Shown: piece after piece, positions 1 through 6,477 of the stretch | How positions within the stretch are numbered: the stretch's first letter is position 1 | Layout of the letters: every line of letters begins with the position of its first letter | Assembly (NCBI GenBank): GCA_947245315.1 | Contig: CAMXNV010000110.1 | Location: forward strand, 1 to 7,296 | Length of the DNA stretch: 7,296 nucleotides | Origin: an uncultured Oscillibacter sp. | GTDB taxonomy: Bacteria; Bacillota; Clostridia; Oscillospirales; Oscillospiraceae | Reading direction: 5' to 3' | The notes under the pieces: model-generated | What the model was told of the DNA's origin: nothing | Database searches by the model: none | What the model saw: the letters and a program-made list of their open reading frames with translations, nothing else | Position numbers and translations under genes: made by a program

Positions 1-612
1 CTCGATGTAGTTCCGGATCACCTCCGGGGCGGTGCCCATCAGGCGGCCGGAGACCCGCCGGAGCTCCACCGCGTCGTCGGCCACCAGGCGGTGGCCCCGC
101 ATGATGAGCTCGATGGCCGCCTCGCTCTTGCCCACGCCGGAGTCTCCGGTAATCATGACGCCCTCGCCGTAGATGTCCAGCAGCACCCCGTGGCGGGTGA
201 CGCAGGGGGCCAGCACCCGGTTCAGGTACTCGATGGTGCGGCTGGTGAAGGCCACCGTCACCTCGCTGGTCCGCAGCAGGGTCTTCTGGTGCTCCGCGGC
301 GCTCTCGATGCACTCCGGGAAGCAGTCCAGGCTCCGGGCGATGACCAGGGCCGGGATGTCGTAGAGGAAGAGGTCGTCGAAGCACTTGCGGCGCTGGGCG
401 TCGGTGAGCCCCCGGAGGTAGGTGACCTCCGCCTTGCCGATCACCTGGAGGCGGCAGGGGTCGAAATAGTCGTAAAAGCTGTGAAACTGGAGGCCGGGCC
501 GGTTCAGGTCCGGCACGGTCAGCAGGGCGCTGTCAAAGTCGCTGCCCCGGTTCAGCACCTCCAGATTAAAAAGGGAGACAAAGTCCTTTACCTTTAAGCC
601 GTTCTCTCGCAT
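1..612 (-). CDS. hprK: HPr kinase/phosphorylase, 5' two thirds (runs off the left edge)
   Basis: HprK phosphorylates and dephosphorylates Ser46 of HPr (and Crh where present), the cytoplasmic signal that drives carbon catabolite repression through CcpA in Firmicutes. The 204 visible codons hold the N-terminal domain (about residues 1-130) and the start of the kinase domain. The motif RHG with His141 is followed by the Walker A loop GDSGVGKSE (156-164) and then HRLVADDAVE (174-183), both diagnostic of the family. The family is about 310 residues long, so roughly 100 C-terminal residues lie beyond position 1. The ATG at 612 is chosen because AAGGAG lies 7 nt upstream of it and the protein starts in the usual way, with a short 'GLKVKDFVSLFNLEVLN' type N-terminus. 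It is divergent from rpmB and has its own promoter at 698-726. Nothing in the visible part is abnormal. Confidence 0.95.
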   Translation of the reverse strand, partial: MRENGLKVKDFVSLFNLEVLNRGSDFDSALLTVPDLNRPGLQFHSFYDYFDPCRLQVIGKAEVTYLRGLTDAQRRKCFDDLFLYDIPALVIARSLDCFPECIESAAEHQKTLLRTSEVTVAFTSRTIEYLNRVLAPCVTRHGVLLDIYGEGVMITGDSGVGKSEAAIELIMRGHRLVADDAVELRRVSGRLMGTAPEVIRNYIE

Positions 613-697
613 GGCGTTTCTCCTTATTTCCGGCGGAATGAGCCGCCTGTCCTGCCCGCCGGCTTCCCCGTCGCATCTCCGGAAGCCGTCCGCTTCC

Positions 698-726
698 ATT
701 ATATATGAACTCTTCCAATTCCGCAA
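698..726 (-). promoter_or_regulatory. Sigma-A type promoter for hprK
   Basis: On the minus strand TTGCGG (726-721), a 17-nt spacer and a perfect TATAAT (703-698) form a standard housekeeping promoter. It would give a 5' leader of about 80 nt before the hprK ATG at 612. The -35 matches consensus only in the TTG; the -10 and the spacing are ideal. A CGGCTTCC/GGAAGCCG inverted repeat (660-667/681-688, 13-nt loop) lies in the leader and may fold in the mRNA. Confidence 0.55.
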
Positions 727-781
727 CACCTTCCCGCCTCCGGCGGCCATGAAAAAACTTCGTTTTTTTTGAAAATTCTTC

Positions 782-810
782 TTGCATTTTTCGATAGATT
801 CTGTTATTAT
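782..810 (+). promoter_or_regulatory. Possible sigma-A promoter for rpmB
   Basis: TTGCAT (782-787), a 17-nt spacer and TATTAT (805-810) lie in a locally AT-rich stretch 58 nt before the rpmB start. The -10 matches consensus at 5 of 6 positions and the -35 only in TTG. It is the best plus-strand candidate between 613 and 867. TATAAC at 808-813 is an alternative, overlapping -10. Confidence 0.4.
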
Positions 811-867
811 AACACCTGTGCTTATGAAAATACGCACATACTATGTGACAGCGGGGAGGTGCAATGG

Positions 868-1056
868 ATGGCTAAGTGCGAGTATTGCGGCAAAGGCGTG
901 ACCTTTGGGATTCAGGTCTCTCACTCTCACCGGCGTTCCAACCGTCCCTGGAAGCCCAACGTGAAACGTGTCAAGGCGATTGTGGACGGTTCCCCTCGCC
1001 ATGTGTATGTTTGTACCCGGTGCATGCGCTCCGGCAAGGTTACCAGAGCGGTCTGA
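868..1056 (+). CDS. rpmB: 50S ribosomal protein L28 (bL28), four-cysteine zinc form
   Basis: bL28 is a small structural protein of the large ribosomal subunit. The 62-residue product opens MAKCEYCGKG and carries the family core VSHSHRRSNRPWKPN (about 17-31). Cys4/Cys7 and Cys49/Cys52 form two CxxC pairs, so this is the 'C+' zinc-ribbon version. The start is the ATG at 868, with GGGAGG ending 8 nt upstream. An ATG at 864 is in another frame and stops after three codons. The longer frame that opens further upstream (from about 769) has no conserved sequence before residue 1 and is not used. The gene is monocistronic, divergent from hprK and convergent with the methyltransferase, and ends in an intrinsic terminator 12 nt after its stop. 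Confidence 0.97.
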   Translation: MAKCEYCGKGVTFGIQVSHSHRRSNRPWKPNVKRVKAIVDGSPRHVYVCTRCMRSGKVTRAV

Positions 1057-1067
1057 TGAGAATGAGG

Positions 1068-1100
1068 AAAACTCCCGGACAGTGGTCCGGGAGTTTTTTT
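1068..1100 (+). terminator. Intrinsic terminator of rpmB, possibly bidirectional
   Basis: A perfect 10-bp stem ACTCCCGGAC (1071-1080) / GTCCGGGAGT (1085-1094) closes a 4-nt AGTG loop and runs into a T tract (1094-1100). The A's at 1068-1070 can pair with the first T's. On the minus strand the same stem is followed by only a short T run (TTTT), so it could also end the minus-strand operon less efficiently; the methyltransferase stop is at 1160. Confidence 0.93.
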
Positions 1101-1132
1101 GTCCTTTTTGGGCGTGCATCAAAGCTGGGGGG

Positions 1133-1145
1133 CTTATTTAATAAG
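1133..1145. repeat. Short perfect inverted repeat in the convergent intergenic gap
   Basis: CTTATT-T-AATAAG is a perfect 6+1+6 palindrome in the 59 bp between the rpmB terminator and the methyltransferase stop. The arms are AT-rich, so an RNA hairpin would be weak. No known function is visible. Confidence 0.35.
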
Positions 1146-1159
1146 GTAAGCGGGGCGGC

Positions 1160-1783
1160 TCACGCCCGCCGCTCAAAATCCAGCCGGACCAGCTTCTTCC
1201 CGTTGGGCAGCCCGTGCTCCAGCGTTTTGACCCTCCGATAGCCGGCGGCCAGCAGGGCCTCCTCCAGCGCCTCGGGCTCCATCTGGCGGTGCACCTGCTC
1301 CAGCCCGTCGAAGGCGTGGAGATAGGGGGAGTCCGACACCCAGCCCTCCTCCACGTTGATCTGGATCACGCAGGAGACATAACGGGGCTTTACCCAGCGC
1401 AGGGTCTCCTGAAAGGCCTCATAGCCGATGTACTCCACCAGCAGGTCCGCGATGAGCAGCTCCGCCTCCGGCAGCCGGTGGGGCTCCCGGCTCAGGTCCA
1501 CCCGCAGGCACTCCAGAACGCCCTCCAGCTCAGGGTGCCGCCGGGCCGCCGCCTCCAGGTACGCGGCGTTGACGTCGACGCCGTATATTTTTTCAAACTG
1601 CCCCTTCCGGACATGCTCCAGGCCGTTGCCCCCGGCCACGCCCAGGATCATGACCCTAGAGGCCGGGCAGGCCCGGAGCTGGCCGCGCATCAGCTCGTTC
1701 AGGGCCTGGAGCTGCCGGACGGACGCCAGGCCCATGTGGTTCTCGTAGTTCTCCAGGGAAATCTCCTCCCAGGGATGTCTCAT
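1160..1783 (-). CDS. Class I SAM-dependent methyltransferase, substrate unknown
   Basis: The 207-residue cytoplasmic protein shows a Rossmann-fold SAM-binding core: motif I VMILGVAGGNGLEH (44-57, glycine-rich loop), then the acidic end of strand 2 in YGVDVN (67-72), and LLIADLLVEYIG (109-120) as the motif IV region. It lacks the NPPY or DPPY motif of N6-adenine or RNA amino-methylases. The opening HPWEEISLENYENHMGL resembles a conserved Firmicutes family of short, uncharacterised methyltransferases, so the ATG at 1783 is firm; GGAGG lies 8 nt upstream. It is the last gene of the minus-strand operon. The open frame of the upstream PC4-like gene overlaps its first 128 bases in another frame. 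The substrate cannot be told from sequence; its place after queA and tgt makes an RNA substrate possible but unproven. Confidence 0.85.
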   Translation of the reverse strand: MRHPWEEISLENYENHMGLASVRQLQALNELMRGQLRACPASRVMILGVAGGNGLEHVRKGQFEKIYGVDVNAAYLEAAARRHPELEGVLECLRVDLSREPHRLPEAELLIADLLVEYIGYEAFQETLRWVKPRYVSCVIQINVEEGWVSDSPYLHAFDGLEQVHRQMEPEALEEALLAAGYRRVKTLEHGLPNGKKLVRLDFERRA

Positions 1784-2042
1784 GCTCTTGGCCTCCTATA
1801 AACTCGGAGTACCCCACCGGCCTAGGGCCGTCACGGCGGGCATCCAGCACTTTTCGCAGGGTCTCCAGCTCCCCCGCCGTCAGGGTCACGCCCTTGCCGT
1901 ACCGGCTGTGGTCCTCGTTCCAGGCCCGGATGTCATACACCGGCTCCCGGTCATTCCAGCTGACCTGATTCAGCTCCTTGGTCCAGCCGTTGTTGGGCTG
2001 GGAGAGGTTCGCAAGACGCCGGTAAATCACAAACCTCAGCAT
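1656..2042 (-). CDS. PC4/YdbC-family ssDNA-binding protein with aberrant run-on C-terminus
   Basis: Residues 1-67 match the bacterial PC4/p15 (YdbC-like) family, small proteins related to the eukaryotic coactivator PC4 that bind single-stranded nucleic acid as dimers. The diagnostic parts are GWTKELNQVSWNDREPVYDIR (residues 19-39) and GKGVTLTAGELETLRKVL (49-66). Family members are usually about 70-75 residues, but this frame runs to 128. Residues from about 86 on are encoded inside the methyltransferase gene in another frame and are rich in Gly, Pro, Arg and Ala, which is typical of an out-of-frame translation. A small indel near 1830-1860 therefore probably removed the true stop; the alternative frames stop at TGA 1833-1831 and TAG 1798-1796. 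The ATG at 2042 lies 3 nt after the tgt stop with a poor ribosome binding site, suggesting translational coupling. The family call is confident; the 3' end is not. Confidence 0.75.
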   Translation of the reverse strand: MLRFVIYRRLANLSQPNNGWTKELNQVSWNDREPVYDIRAWNEDHSRYGKGVTLTAGELETLRKVLDARRDGPRPVGYSEFIGGQEHETSLGGDFPGELREPHGPGVRPAAPGPERADARPAPGLPGL

Positions 2043-2045
2043 CTC

Positions 2046-3162
2046 TCACACCCGCTCCGCCAGCTTCTCGCTGTAGGCCGCCCGGAAGTCCGCGAAGCGC
2101 CCCTCGTCCAGGGCCTCCCGGATTTTGGCGGTGAGCTCGTTGTAAAAATACAGGTTGTGGAGCACCGCCAGCCGCAGGGCCAGGGTCTCCTCCGCCTTGA
2201 ACAGGTGCCGCAGGTAGGCCCGGGAGAACCTCCGGCACACCGGGCAGCCGCAGGTCTCGCTGATGGGCCGGTCGTCTGTCGAATATTTGGCGTTCAGGAT
2301 GTTCACGGTCCCCTCCCAGGTGAAGAGCTTCCCGTGCCGCCCGTTCCGGGAGGGCATGACGCAGTCGAAGAAGTCCACCCCCCGGGCCACGCCCTCGATG
2401 ATGTTGCTGGGGGTGCCCACCCCCATGAGATACCGGGGCTTGTCCTGGGGCATGTGGGGCTCCACCGCCTCGATGATCTCGTACATCACCTCCGTGGGCT
2501 CCCCCACCGCCAGGCCGCCGATGGCATAGCCGTCGCAGTCCAGCTTGGCGATCTCCTTCATGTGCCACACCCGGAGGTCCGGGAAGGTGGCCCCCTGGTT
2601 GATGCCGAAGAGGAGCTGGCCGGGGTTCACGGTCCCCGGCAGGGCGTTCAGCCGGTCGTGCTCCCGCTTGCAGCGTCCTCTCGCAGCTGGCCTTGGCGTA
2701 TTCATAGGCGGCCGGGTTCTCCACGCACTCGTCAAAGGCCATGGCCACGTCGCTGCCCAGGTTGGACTGGATGGCCATGGACTCCTCGGGGCCCATGAAG
2801 ATTTTCCGCCCGTCGATGTGGGAGGAGAAATAGACCCCCTCCTCCTTGATCCGCCGGAGGGGGGCCAGGGAAAAGACCTGAAAGCCGCCGGAGTCCGTCA
2901 GGATGGGGCCGTCCCAATGCATGAACCTATGGAGGCCCCCCATCTGCCGGATCAGCCCGTCGCCGGGGCGGAGGTGGAGGTGGTAGGTGTTGCTCAGCTC
3001 AATCTGGCAGTTCACCTCCCGGAGGTCAAAGGCGTCCACGCCGCCCTTGATGGCGGCCTGGGTGCCCACGTTCATGAACACCGGCGTCTGGACCACGCCC
3101 CCATGGGCGCAGGAAAATTGACCGCGCCGGGCGCGGCCCTCCGTTTTTAAAACTTTGAACAT
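2046..3162 (-). pseudogene. tgt: tRNA-guanine(34) transglycosylase, frameshifted
   Basis: Tgt swaps guanine for preQ1 at position 34 of GUN-anticodon tRNAs, the entry step of queuosine into tRNA. Here it is split over two frames. Codons 1-162 (3162 to 2677) carry SNTYHLHLRPG, TDSGGFQVF with the general acid/base Asp90, and MAFDEC with Asp144. After a break at 2676-2673 the second frame (2672 to 2046) carries FGINQG, GYAIGGLAVGEP, the nucleophile Asp in FDCVMPSRNGRHG, the zinc ligands of CGCPVC and the His of VLHNL. Compared with the B. subtilis enzyme, which I recall as ERTSRWAERC here, seven codons shrink to 4 nt, a net loss of 17 nt. Restoring them gives 377 residues, the normal size. The ATG at 3162 has AGGAG 6 nt upstream. 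Every other motif is intact, so the lesion is recent or a sequencing/assembly error. The first frame runs on out of frame to 1951. Confidence 0.9.
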
Positions 3163-3236
3163 CGGTCTCTCCTATCTCCAGTATTCCCGGTTCGCTTTTA
3201 CGCCCTTGGCGGCGCTTTTTATGGAGTGATTTATCC

Positions 3237-3446
3237 TCAATACCGCTGAATTTTATCCAGCCGCGAAAGATAGGTCTCCAGATAGCCGCAGCGGGGGCAA
3301 ACCGCGGCTTTCACGTCTCCAAAGTAATTCTTGGGCAGCACCCCCGACGTTTCCGGTCTGGTCACCCGCAGCATGGACGCGTGCATGGGCTCCCTGATAT
3401 CCAGTCCTTCCAGCATTTCCTCATCGCAGCGGAGGCATTTTCTCAT
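3237..3446 (-). CDS. Small zinc-ribbon protein, function unknown
   Basis: The 69-residue protein begins MRKCLRCDEEM and later has AAVCPRCGYLETYL; Cys4/Cys7 and Cys50/Cys53 form a classic treble-clef or zinc-ribbon quartet. Many Clostridia encode such 'nucleic acid-binding zinc ribbon' proteins with the CPKCGY signature, but no biochemical role is established that I know of. It has no signal peptide or membrane segment. The ATG at 3446 is supported by AAGGAGG 9 nt upstream. It lies between the TfoX-like gene (72 bp upstream) and tgt (74 bp downstream); both gaps are longer than others in the operon. The upstream gap holds a small GGCTC/GAGCC hairpin (3475-3479/3487-3491). I infer a nucleic-acid role only from the fold and context. 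Confidence 0.75.
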   Translation of the reverse strand: MRKCLRCDEEMLEGLDIREPMHASMLRVTRPETSGVLPKNYFGDVKAAVCPRCGYLETYLSRLDKIQRY

Positions 3447-3518
3447 AGTGCCGGTCCTCCTTCTCTGTCATAACGGCTCATACCTAGAGCCTGTATTCAT
3501 AACCGGGAATCTGGCTGA

Positions 3519-3770
3519 TTATAAGCCGTCGAAAAAGGCCCGAAGCTCCGTCTTCTGTTCCGGGGAAAGGGCTTTTTTAGGAACACCCAGCTCCGCCCCG
3601 GCCAGGGCGGTGAGCTGGTGAAAGCAAGCCGTGGGATCCACCTGGGCCCGGATCCGCAGAAACGCCTCCCGGGCGCCCGCCGCCTGGAAATCTTCCGGGG
3701 TCTCCAGTCCCACCCGGCACAGGTTCTCCGCCAGCTTGGGGCCCACGTTGGGCAAATCGGTCAAGGTCAT
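3519..3770 (-). CDS. TfoX C-terminal-domain (helix-hairpin-helix) protein
   Basis: The 83-residue protein is a stand-alone TfoX_C domain. LTDLPNVGPKLAENLCRVGL (3-22) is the helix-hairpin-helix-like segment, TPEDFQAAGAREAFLRIRA (24-42) the next pair of helices, and the end DPTACFHQLTALAGA follows the family pattern. In gamma-proteobacteria this domain is the C-terminal half of the competence regulator TfoX/Sxy; isolated copies in Firmicutes have no known role and do not by themselves imply competence. The ATG at 3770 is preferred because AGGAGG lies 7 nt upstream; a GTG directly before it at 3773 would leave only 4 nt. That ribosome binding site touches the queA stop 12 nt away, so translation is probably coupled to queA. 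Confidence 0.82.
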   Translation of the reverse strand: MTLTDLPNVGPKLAENLCRVGLETPEDFQAAGAREAFLRIRAQVDPTACFHQLTALAGAELGVPKKALSPEQKTELRAFFDGL

Positions 3771-3782
3771 CACAGGCCCTCC

Positions 3783-4808
3783 TCACGAGATAAACATAGC
3801 GTCGCCGAAGGAGAAGAAGCGATAGCGCTCCTCCACCGCCTCCCGGTAGGCCCGCAGCACCGCCTCCCGGCCCGCGAAGGCGGACACCAGCATGATGAGG
3901 GTGCTCTCCGGCAGGTGGAAGTTGGTCACCAGGCCGTCCATCACCTTGAAGCGGCAACCGGGATAGAGATAGATATCCGTCCAGCCGGACCGGGGCTCCA
4001 TGTGCCCGTCCTCCTCCGCCCAGCTCTCCAGGGTCCGGCAGGAGGTGGTCCCCACGCAGATCACCCGGCCTCCGGCGGCCTTGGTGCGGTTGATGAGGTC
4101 CGCCGTCTCCGGGGGCACGGTGCAGAACTCGCTGTGCATGGGGTGGTCCTCCAGGTCCTCCTCCTTCACCGGGCGGAAGGTCCCAAGGCCCACGTGGAGG
4201 GTGACGTAGCCGATTCCCACGCCCTTGGCCGCCAGCTCCTCCAGCAGCTCCCGGGTGAAGTGGAGCCCCGCCGTGGGGGCGGCGGCGCTGCCCAGGACCT
4301 TGGAGTAGACGGTCTGATAGCGCTCCTGGTCCTGGAGCTCCTCCTTGATGTAGGGGGGCAGGGGCATTTTCCCCAGGCGCTCCAGCACCTCCAGAAAAAT
4401 GCCCTCGTAGTGGAAGCGGACCAGCCGGTTGCCCTCCGCCGCCTCCCCCGCCACCTCGGCGGTGAGGGACCCGTCTCCAAAGGTCATCCGGGCCCCGGTC
4501 CGGAGCTTCCGCCCCGGCCGGACCAGGCACTCCCAGACGTTCTCCCCCCGGTCGGTGAGAAGCAGCACCTCGCAGGCCCCTCCCCCCGGCAGCCGCTGGC
4601 CCAGGAGCCGGGCGGGCAGCACCCGGGAGTCGTTCAAAATCAGGCAGTCCCCGGGGCGGAGCAGCTCCGGCAGGTCGTAGAAGTGCCGGTGGGCCGTCTC
4701 CCCCGTCCGGCGGTCCAGGGTCATGAGCCGGGAGCCGTCCCGCTTCTCAATGGGGGTCTGGGCGATGAGCTCCGGGGGCAGGTCATAGTAAAAATCACTT
4801 GTCTTCAT
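3783..4808 (-). CDS. queA: S-adenosylmethionine:tRNA ribosyltransferase-isomerase
   Basis: QueA transfers and isomerises the ribosyl group of SAM onto preQ1 in tRNA to give epoxyqueuosine, the step after Tgt in queuosine biosynthesis. At 341 residues it is full length. Family blocks appear in order: YDLPPELIAQTPIEKRDGSR (8-27), LNDSRVLPARL (58-68), GKMPLPPYI (146-154), YQTVYSKVLGSAAAPTAGLHF (164-184), VTLHVGLGTFRPV (202-214), MHSE (224-227), GTTSCRTLESW (253-263), TDIYLYPG (277-284), TNFHLPESTLIMLVSAFAG (295-313) and the terminal FFSFGDAMFI (331-340). The ATG at 4808 lies 9 nt after the spoIID stop, and its AGGGA site overlaps that TAG. No key block is missing. If tgt is truly broken, this intact enzyme would have no tRNA-bound preQ1 unless another tgt exists. 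Confidence 0.97.
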   Translation of the reverse strand: MKTSDFYYDLPPELIAQTPIEKRDGSRLMTLDRRTGETAHRHFYDLPELLRPGDCLILNDSRVLPARLLGQRLPGGGACEVLLLTDRGENVWECLVRPGRKLRTGARMTFGDGSLTAEVAGEAAEGNRLVRFHYEGIFLEVLERLGKMPLPPYIKEELQDQERYQTVYSKVLGSAAAPTAGLHFTRELLEELAAKGVGIGYVTLHVGLGTFRPVKEEDLEDHPMHSEFCTVPPETADLINRTKAAGGRVICVGTTSCRTLESWAEEDGHMEPRSGWTDIYLYPGCRFKVMDGLVTNFHLPESTLIMLVSAFAGREAVLRAYREAVEERYRFFSFGDAMFIS

Positions 4809-4817
4809 GTCATATCC

Positions 4818-6464
4818 CTATCTGATTGTAATATCGGTGTAGTAGAAGTTCAAAATCTCCTGGAAGCCGTAGCCCAGCTCGGCCATGGCCTTGGCCCCAT
4901 ACTGGCTCATGCCCACATTGTGGCCGTTTCCCGTGCCGGTGATGACGAAGTTTCCGTTCCCCCCGCCGCTGGGCCGGGAGGGCTCGGCGGAGACCATCAC
5001 GGTGCCGGAGGCGGTGACGGCCTGGGCGGAGTTCCCCCGCAGCGTGCTCACCGCGCCGCCGCCGGAGATGACGGCGGCCCCGTCCAGGGAGGCCAGCTGG
5101 CCGGTGCCGTTGACGTAGAGGCCGCCCCCCCGCCTTCCGTTGATGTCAAAGCGCATGCTGCTGACGGACTTCTGGTAGGTGCTGCTGTAGAAGATCATCC
5201 GGCAGTCGTCCCCGGTGAAGGTCTTGGTGCCGTTGGTGCCCACGAAGGTCACCTGCTTCACGTTTCCCAGGGGCGTGTACTCCGAGACGTACACGTCCTG
5301 CACCGTGCCCACGGAGTGGCCCTTCTGGTCCAAAATCCAGCTCAGCTCCCCGGCGGTGTAGGTGACGGAGTAGCTGTTGTTGGGCACGGAGGTCCGGGCC
5401 TCGTAGGGGTCCAGCTTCCCCTTCAAATAGCCGGTGTCCGTGCCCCAGACGGAGGCGCCGTCCTCGGTGGCCCCGCCGTCGGAGGAGTGATAGACCGCGT
5501 CCTGGACCAGGGTCCCATCGTAGTAAATGCAGAGCCCAGCGGTGTTCTCCACCGCCCGGTCGCTGGTCTCCGAGGGGCCCGCGCCGCCGCTGCCGTGACC
5601 GTTGTAGACCTGGCAGTCCACTCCGTTGCACACGTCAAAGCCGCTGCCGCTCAGGTGCTTGCTGTGGCCCTGGACAAAGGTCCGGGCGCAGACGGCCTGG
5701 GCCTCTAAAGCGGCCAGGGGCCAGGCCCCTCCCATCTCGTAGGGGATGACGCCCTTGACGTAGTCCTCCAGGCCCACCACGTTCACCACATTCAGGTTTC
5801 CCCCGGTGACCCGGGGGTACTCGAAGCCGCCGCCGTACTTATAGCCCTTGAACCAGGTGGAGGTCTCCTGCCCCGAGGGCCGGACCCCCAGGGCCTGGAC
5901 GCCGCCGCAATCGAACTCGAAGAGGACGTCCGTGGTCTTGGTCCGGGTCACCACCACGCCGGAGGAGGAGCAGCACACCGCCCGGCCCCCTAAGCTTCCC
6001 GCGGCGCTCTCGGCCTCCTCCCGGGAGCCGTAGCACCCCGCCCGGACCACGTAATTCCAGTCCACCCAGGCGGGCCAGCCCCCCAGGTCCCGGGCCCGGC
6101 TCCGGGCCTCGTCGAAGGAGCGGAAGCCCTCCAGCTGCACCCGCCACTCCCCCAGGGTCCGGTAGCCCCCGGCGGGCACGGAGGGGCTGTAGTTCCCGCT
6201 GCCGTCCATGTAGACCGTCCCGGCGGCGGTCATGGAAATGGCGGTCTCCTCGGTCCAGCCCAGGGAGGTGAAGGAGCGGTCCTCCTCGAAGTAGCCGAAC
6301 TCATAACCGGAGCCCACGGCGTTCTCCAGGTTGGCGGAGTACAGGGCGGAGGAGCCGGAGCGCAGGCCCACCTTCACCGTGCCGTTCACCACGGCGGAGG
6401 CCGGGGCGGCGGTCAGGGCGAAAAAAGTCACAACGAAAAACGAGGTCAGCAGCAGTTTTTTCAT
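4818..6464 (-). CDS. Secreted SPOR-SpoIID/LytB-domain protein (peptidoglycan lytic enzyme)
   Basis: This 548-residue exported protein is a likely peptidoglycan lytic transglycosylase of the SpoIID type. MKKLLLTSFFVVTFFALTAAPASA is a signal peptide with probable cleavage after Ala24. Residues about 104-172 form a SPOR domain, seen in WRVQLEGFRSFDEARSRA and YVVRAGCYGSREEAE, a fold that binds glycan strands stripped of peptides. The SpoIID domain starts near 207; the expected catalytic Glu243 lies in VIPYEMG, followed by AQAVCARTF, a Cys279/Cys284 pair in CNGVDCQVY that may bind zinc as in clostridial SpoIID, and AVYHSSDGG. The C-terminus GHNVGMSQYGAKAMA is the family's closing motif. The ATG at 6464 follows GGGAGG by 4 nt, a short spacing; a TTG at 6476 is in frame but precedes that site. 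It heads the operon with queA. Whether it is the engulfment protein SpoIID itself or a vegetative paralogue is unclear; a housekeeping-type promoter favours the latter. Confidence 0.9.
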   Translation of the reverse strand: MKKLLLTSFFVVTFFALTAAPASAVVNGTVKVGLRSGSSALYSANLENAVGSGYEFGYFEEDRSFTSLGWTEETAISMTAAGTVYMDGSGNYSPSVPAGGYRTLGEWRVQLEGFRSFDEARSRARDLGGWPAWVDWNYVVRAGCYGSREEAESAAGSLGGRAVCCSSSGVVVTRTKTTDVLFEFDCGGVQALGVRPSGQETSTWFKGYKYGGGFEYPRVTGGNLNVVNVVGLEDYVKGVIPYEMGGAWPLAALEAQAVCARTFVQGHSKHLSGSGFDVCNGVDCQVYNGHGSGGAGPSETSDRAVENTAGLCIYYDGTLVQDAVYHSSDGGATEDGASVWGTDTGYLKGKLDPYEARTSVPNNSYSVTYTAGELSWILDQKGHSVGTVQDVYVSEYTPLGNVKQVTFVGTNGTKTFTGDDCRMIFYSSTYQKSVSSMRFDINGRRGGGLYVNGTGQLASLDGAAVISGGGAVSTLRGNSAQAVTASGTVMVSAEPSRPSGGGNGNFVITGTGNGHNVGMSQYGAKAMAELGYGFQEILNFYYTDITIR

Positions 6465-6477
6465 GGAACCTCCCAAT

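Noticed and set aside
752..768. AAAAAAC/GTTTTTT hairpin before rpmB
   Set aside because: Six A:T pairs and one C:G pair with a 3-nt loop is too weak for a terminator, and no gene on either strand needs one there.
749..772. Seven-residue leader ORF (MKKLRFF) before rpmB
   Set aside because: No ribosome binding site; it arises from an A-run and a T-run, and it lies upstream of the likely rpmB promoter.
2673..2679. Programmed ribosomal frameshifting in tgt
   Set aside because: There is no slippery heptamer, and about six conserved residues are missing rather than only re-framed, so a deletion explains the data better.
1782..2798. A 338-codon open frame on the plus strand opposite tgt and the PC4-like gene
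   Set aside because: Low-complexity composition and no conserved motif; the opposite strand carries clear Tgt and PC4-like sequence.
3618..5708. A 696-codon open frame on the plus strand, opposite queA and the spoIID-like gene
   Set aside because: It is a GC-driven antisense frame: rich in Gly, Pro, His, Val and Gln with no known motif, no ribosome binding site, and opposite two well-conserved genes.
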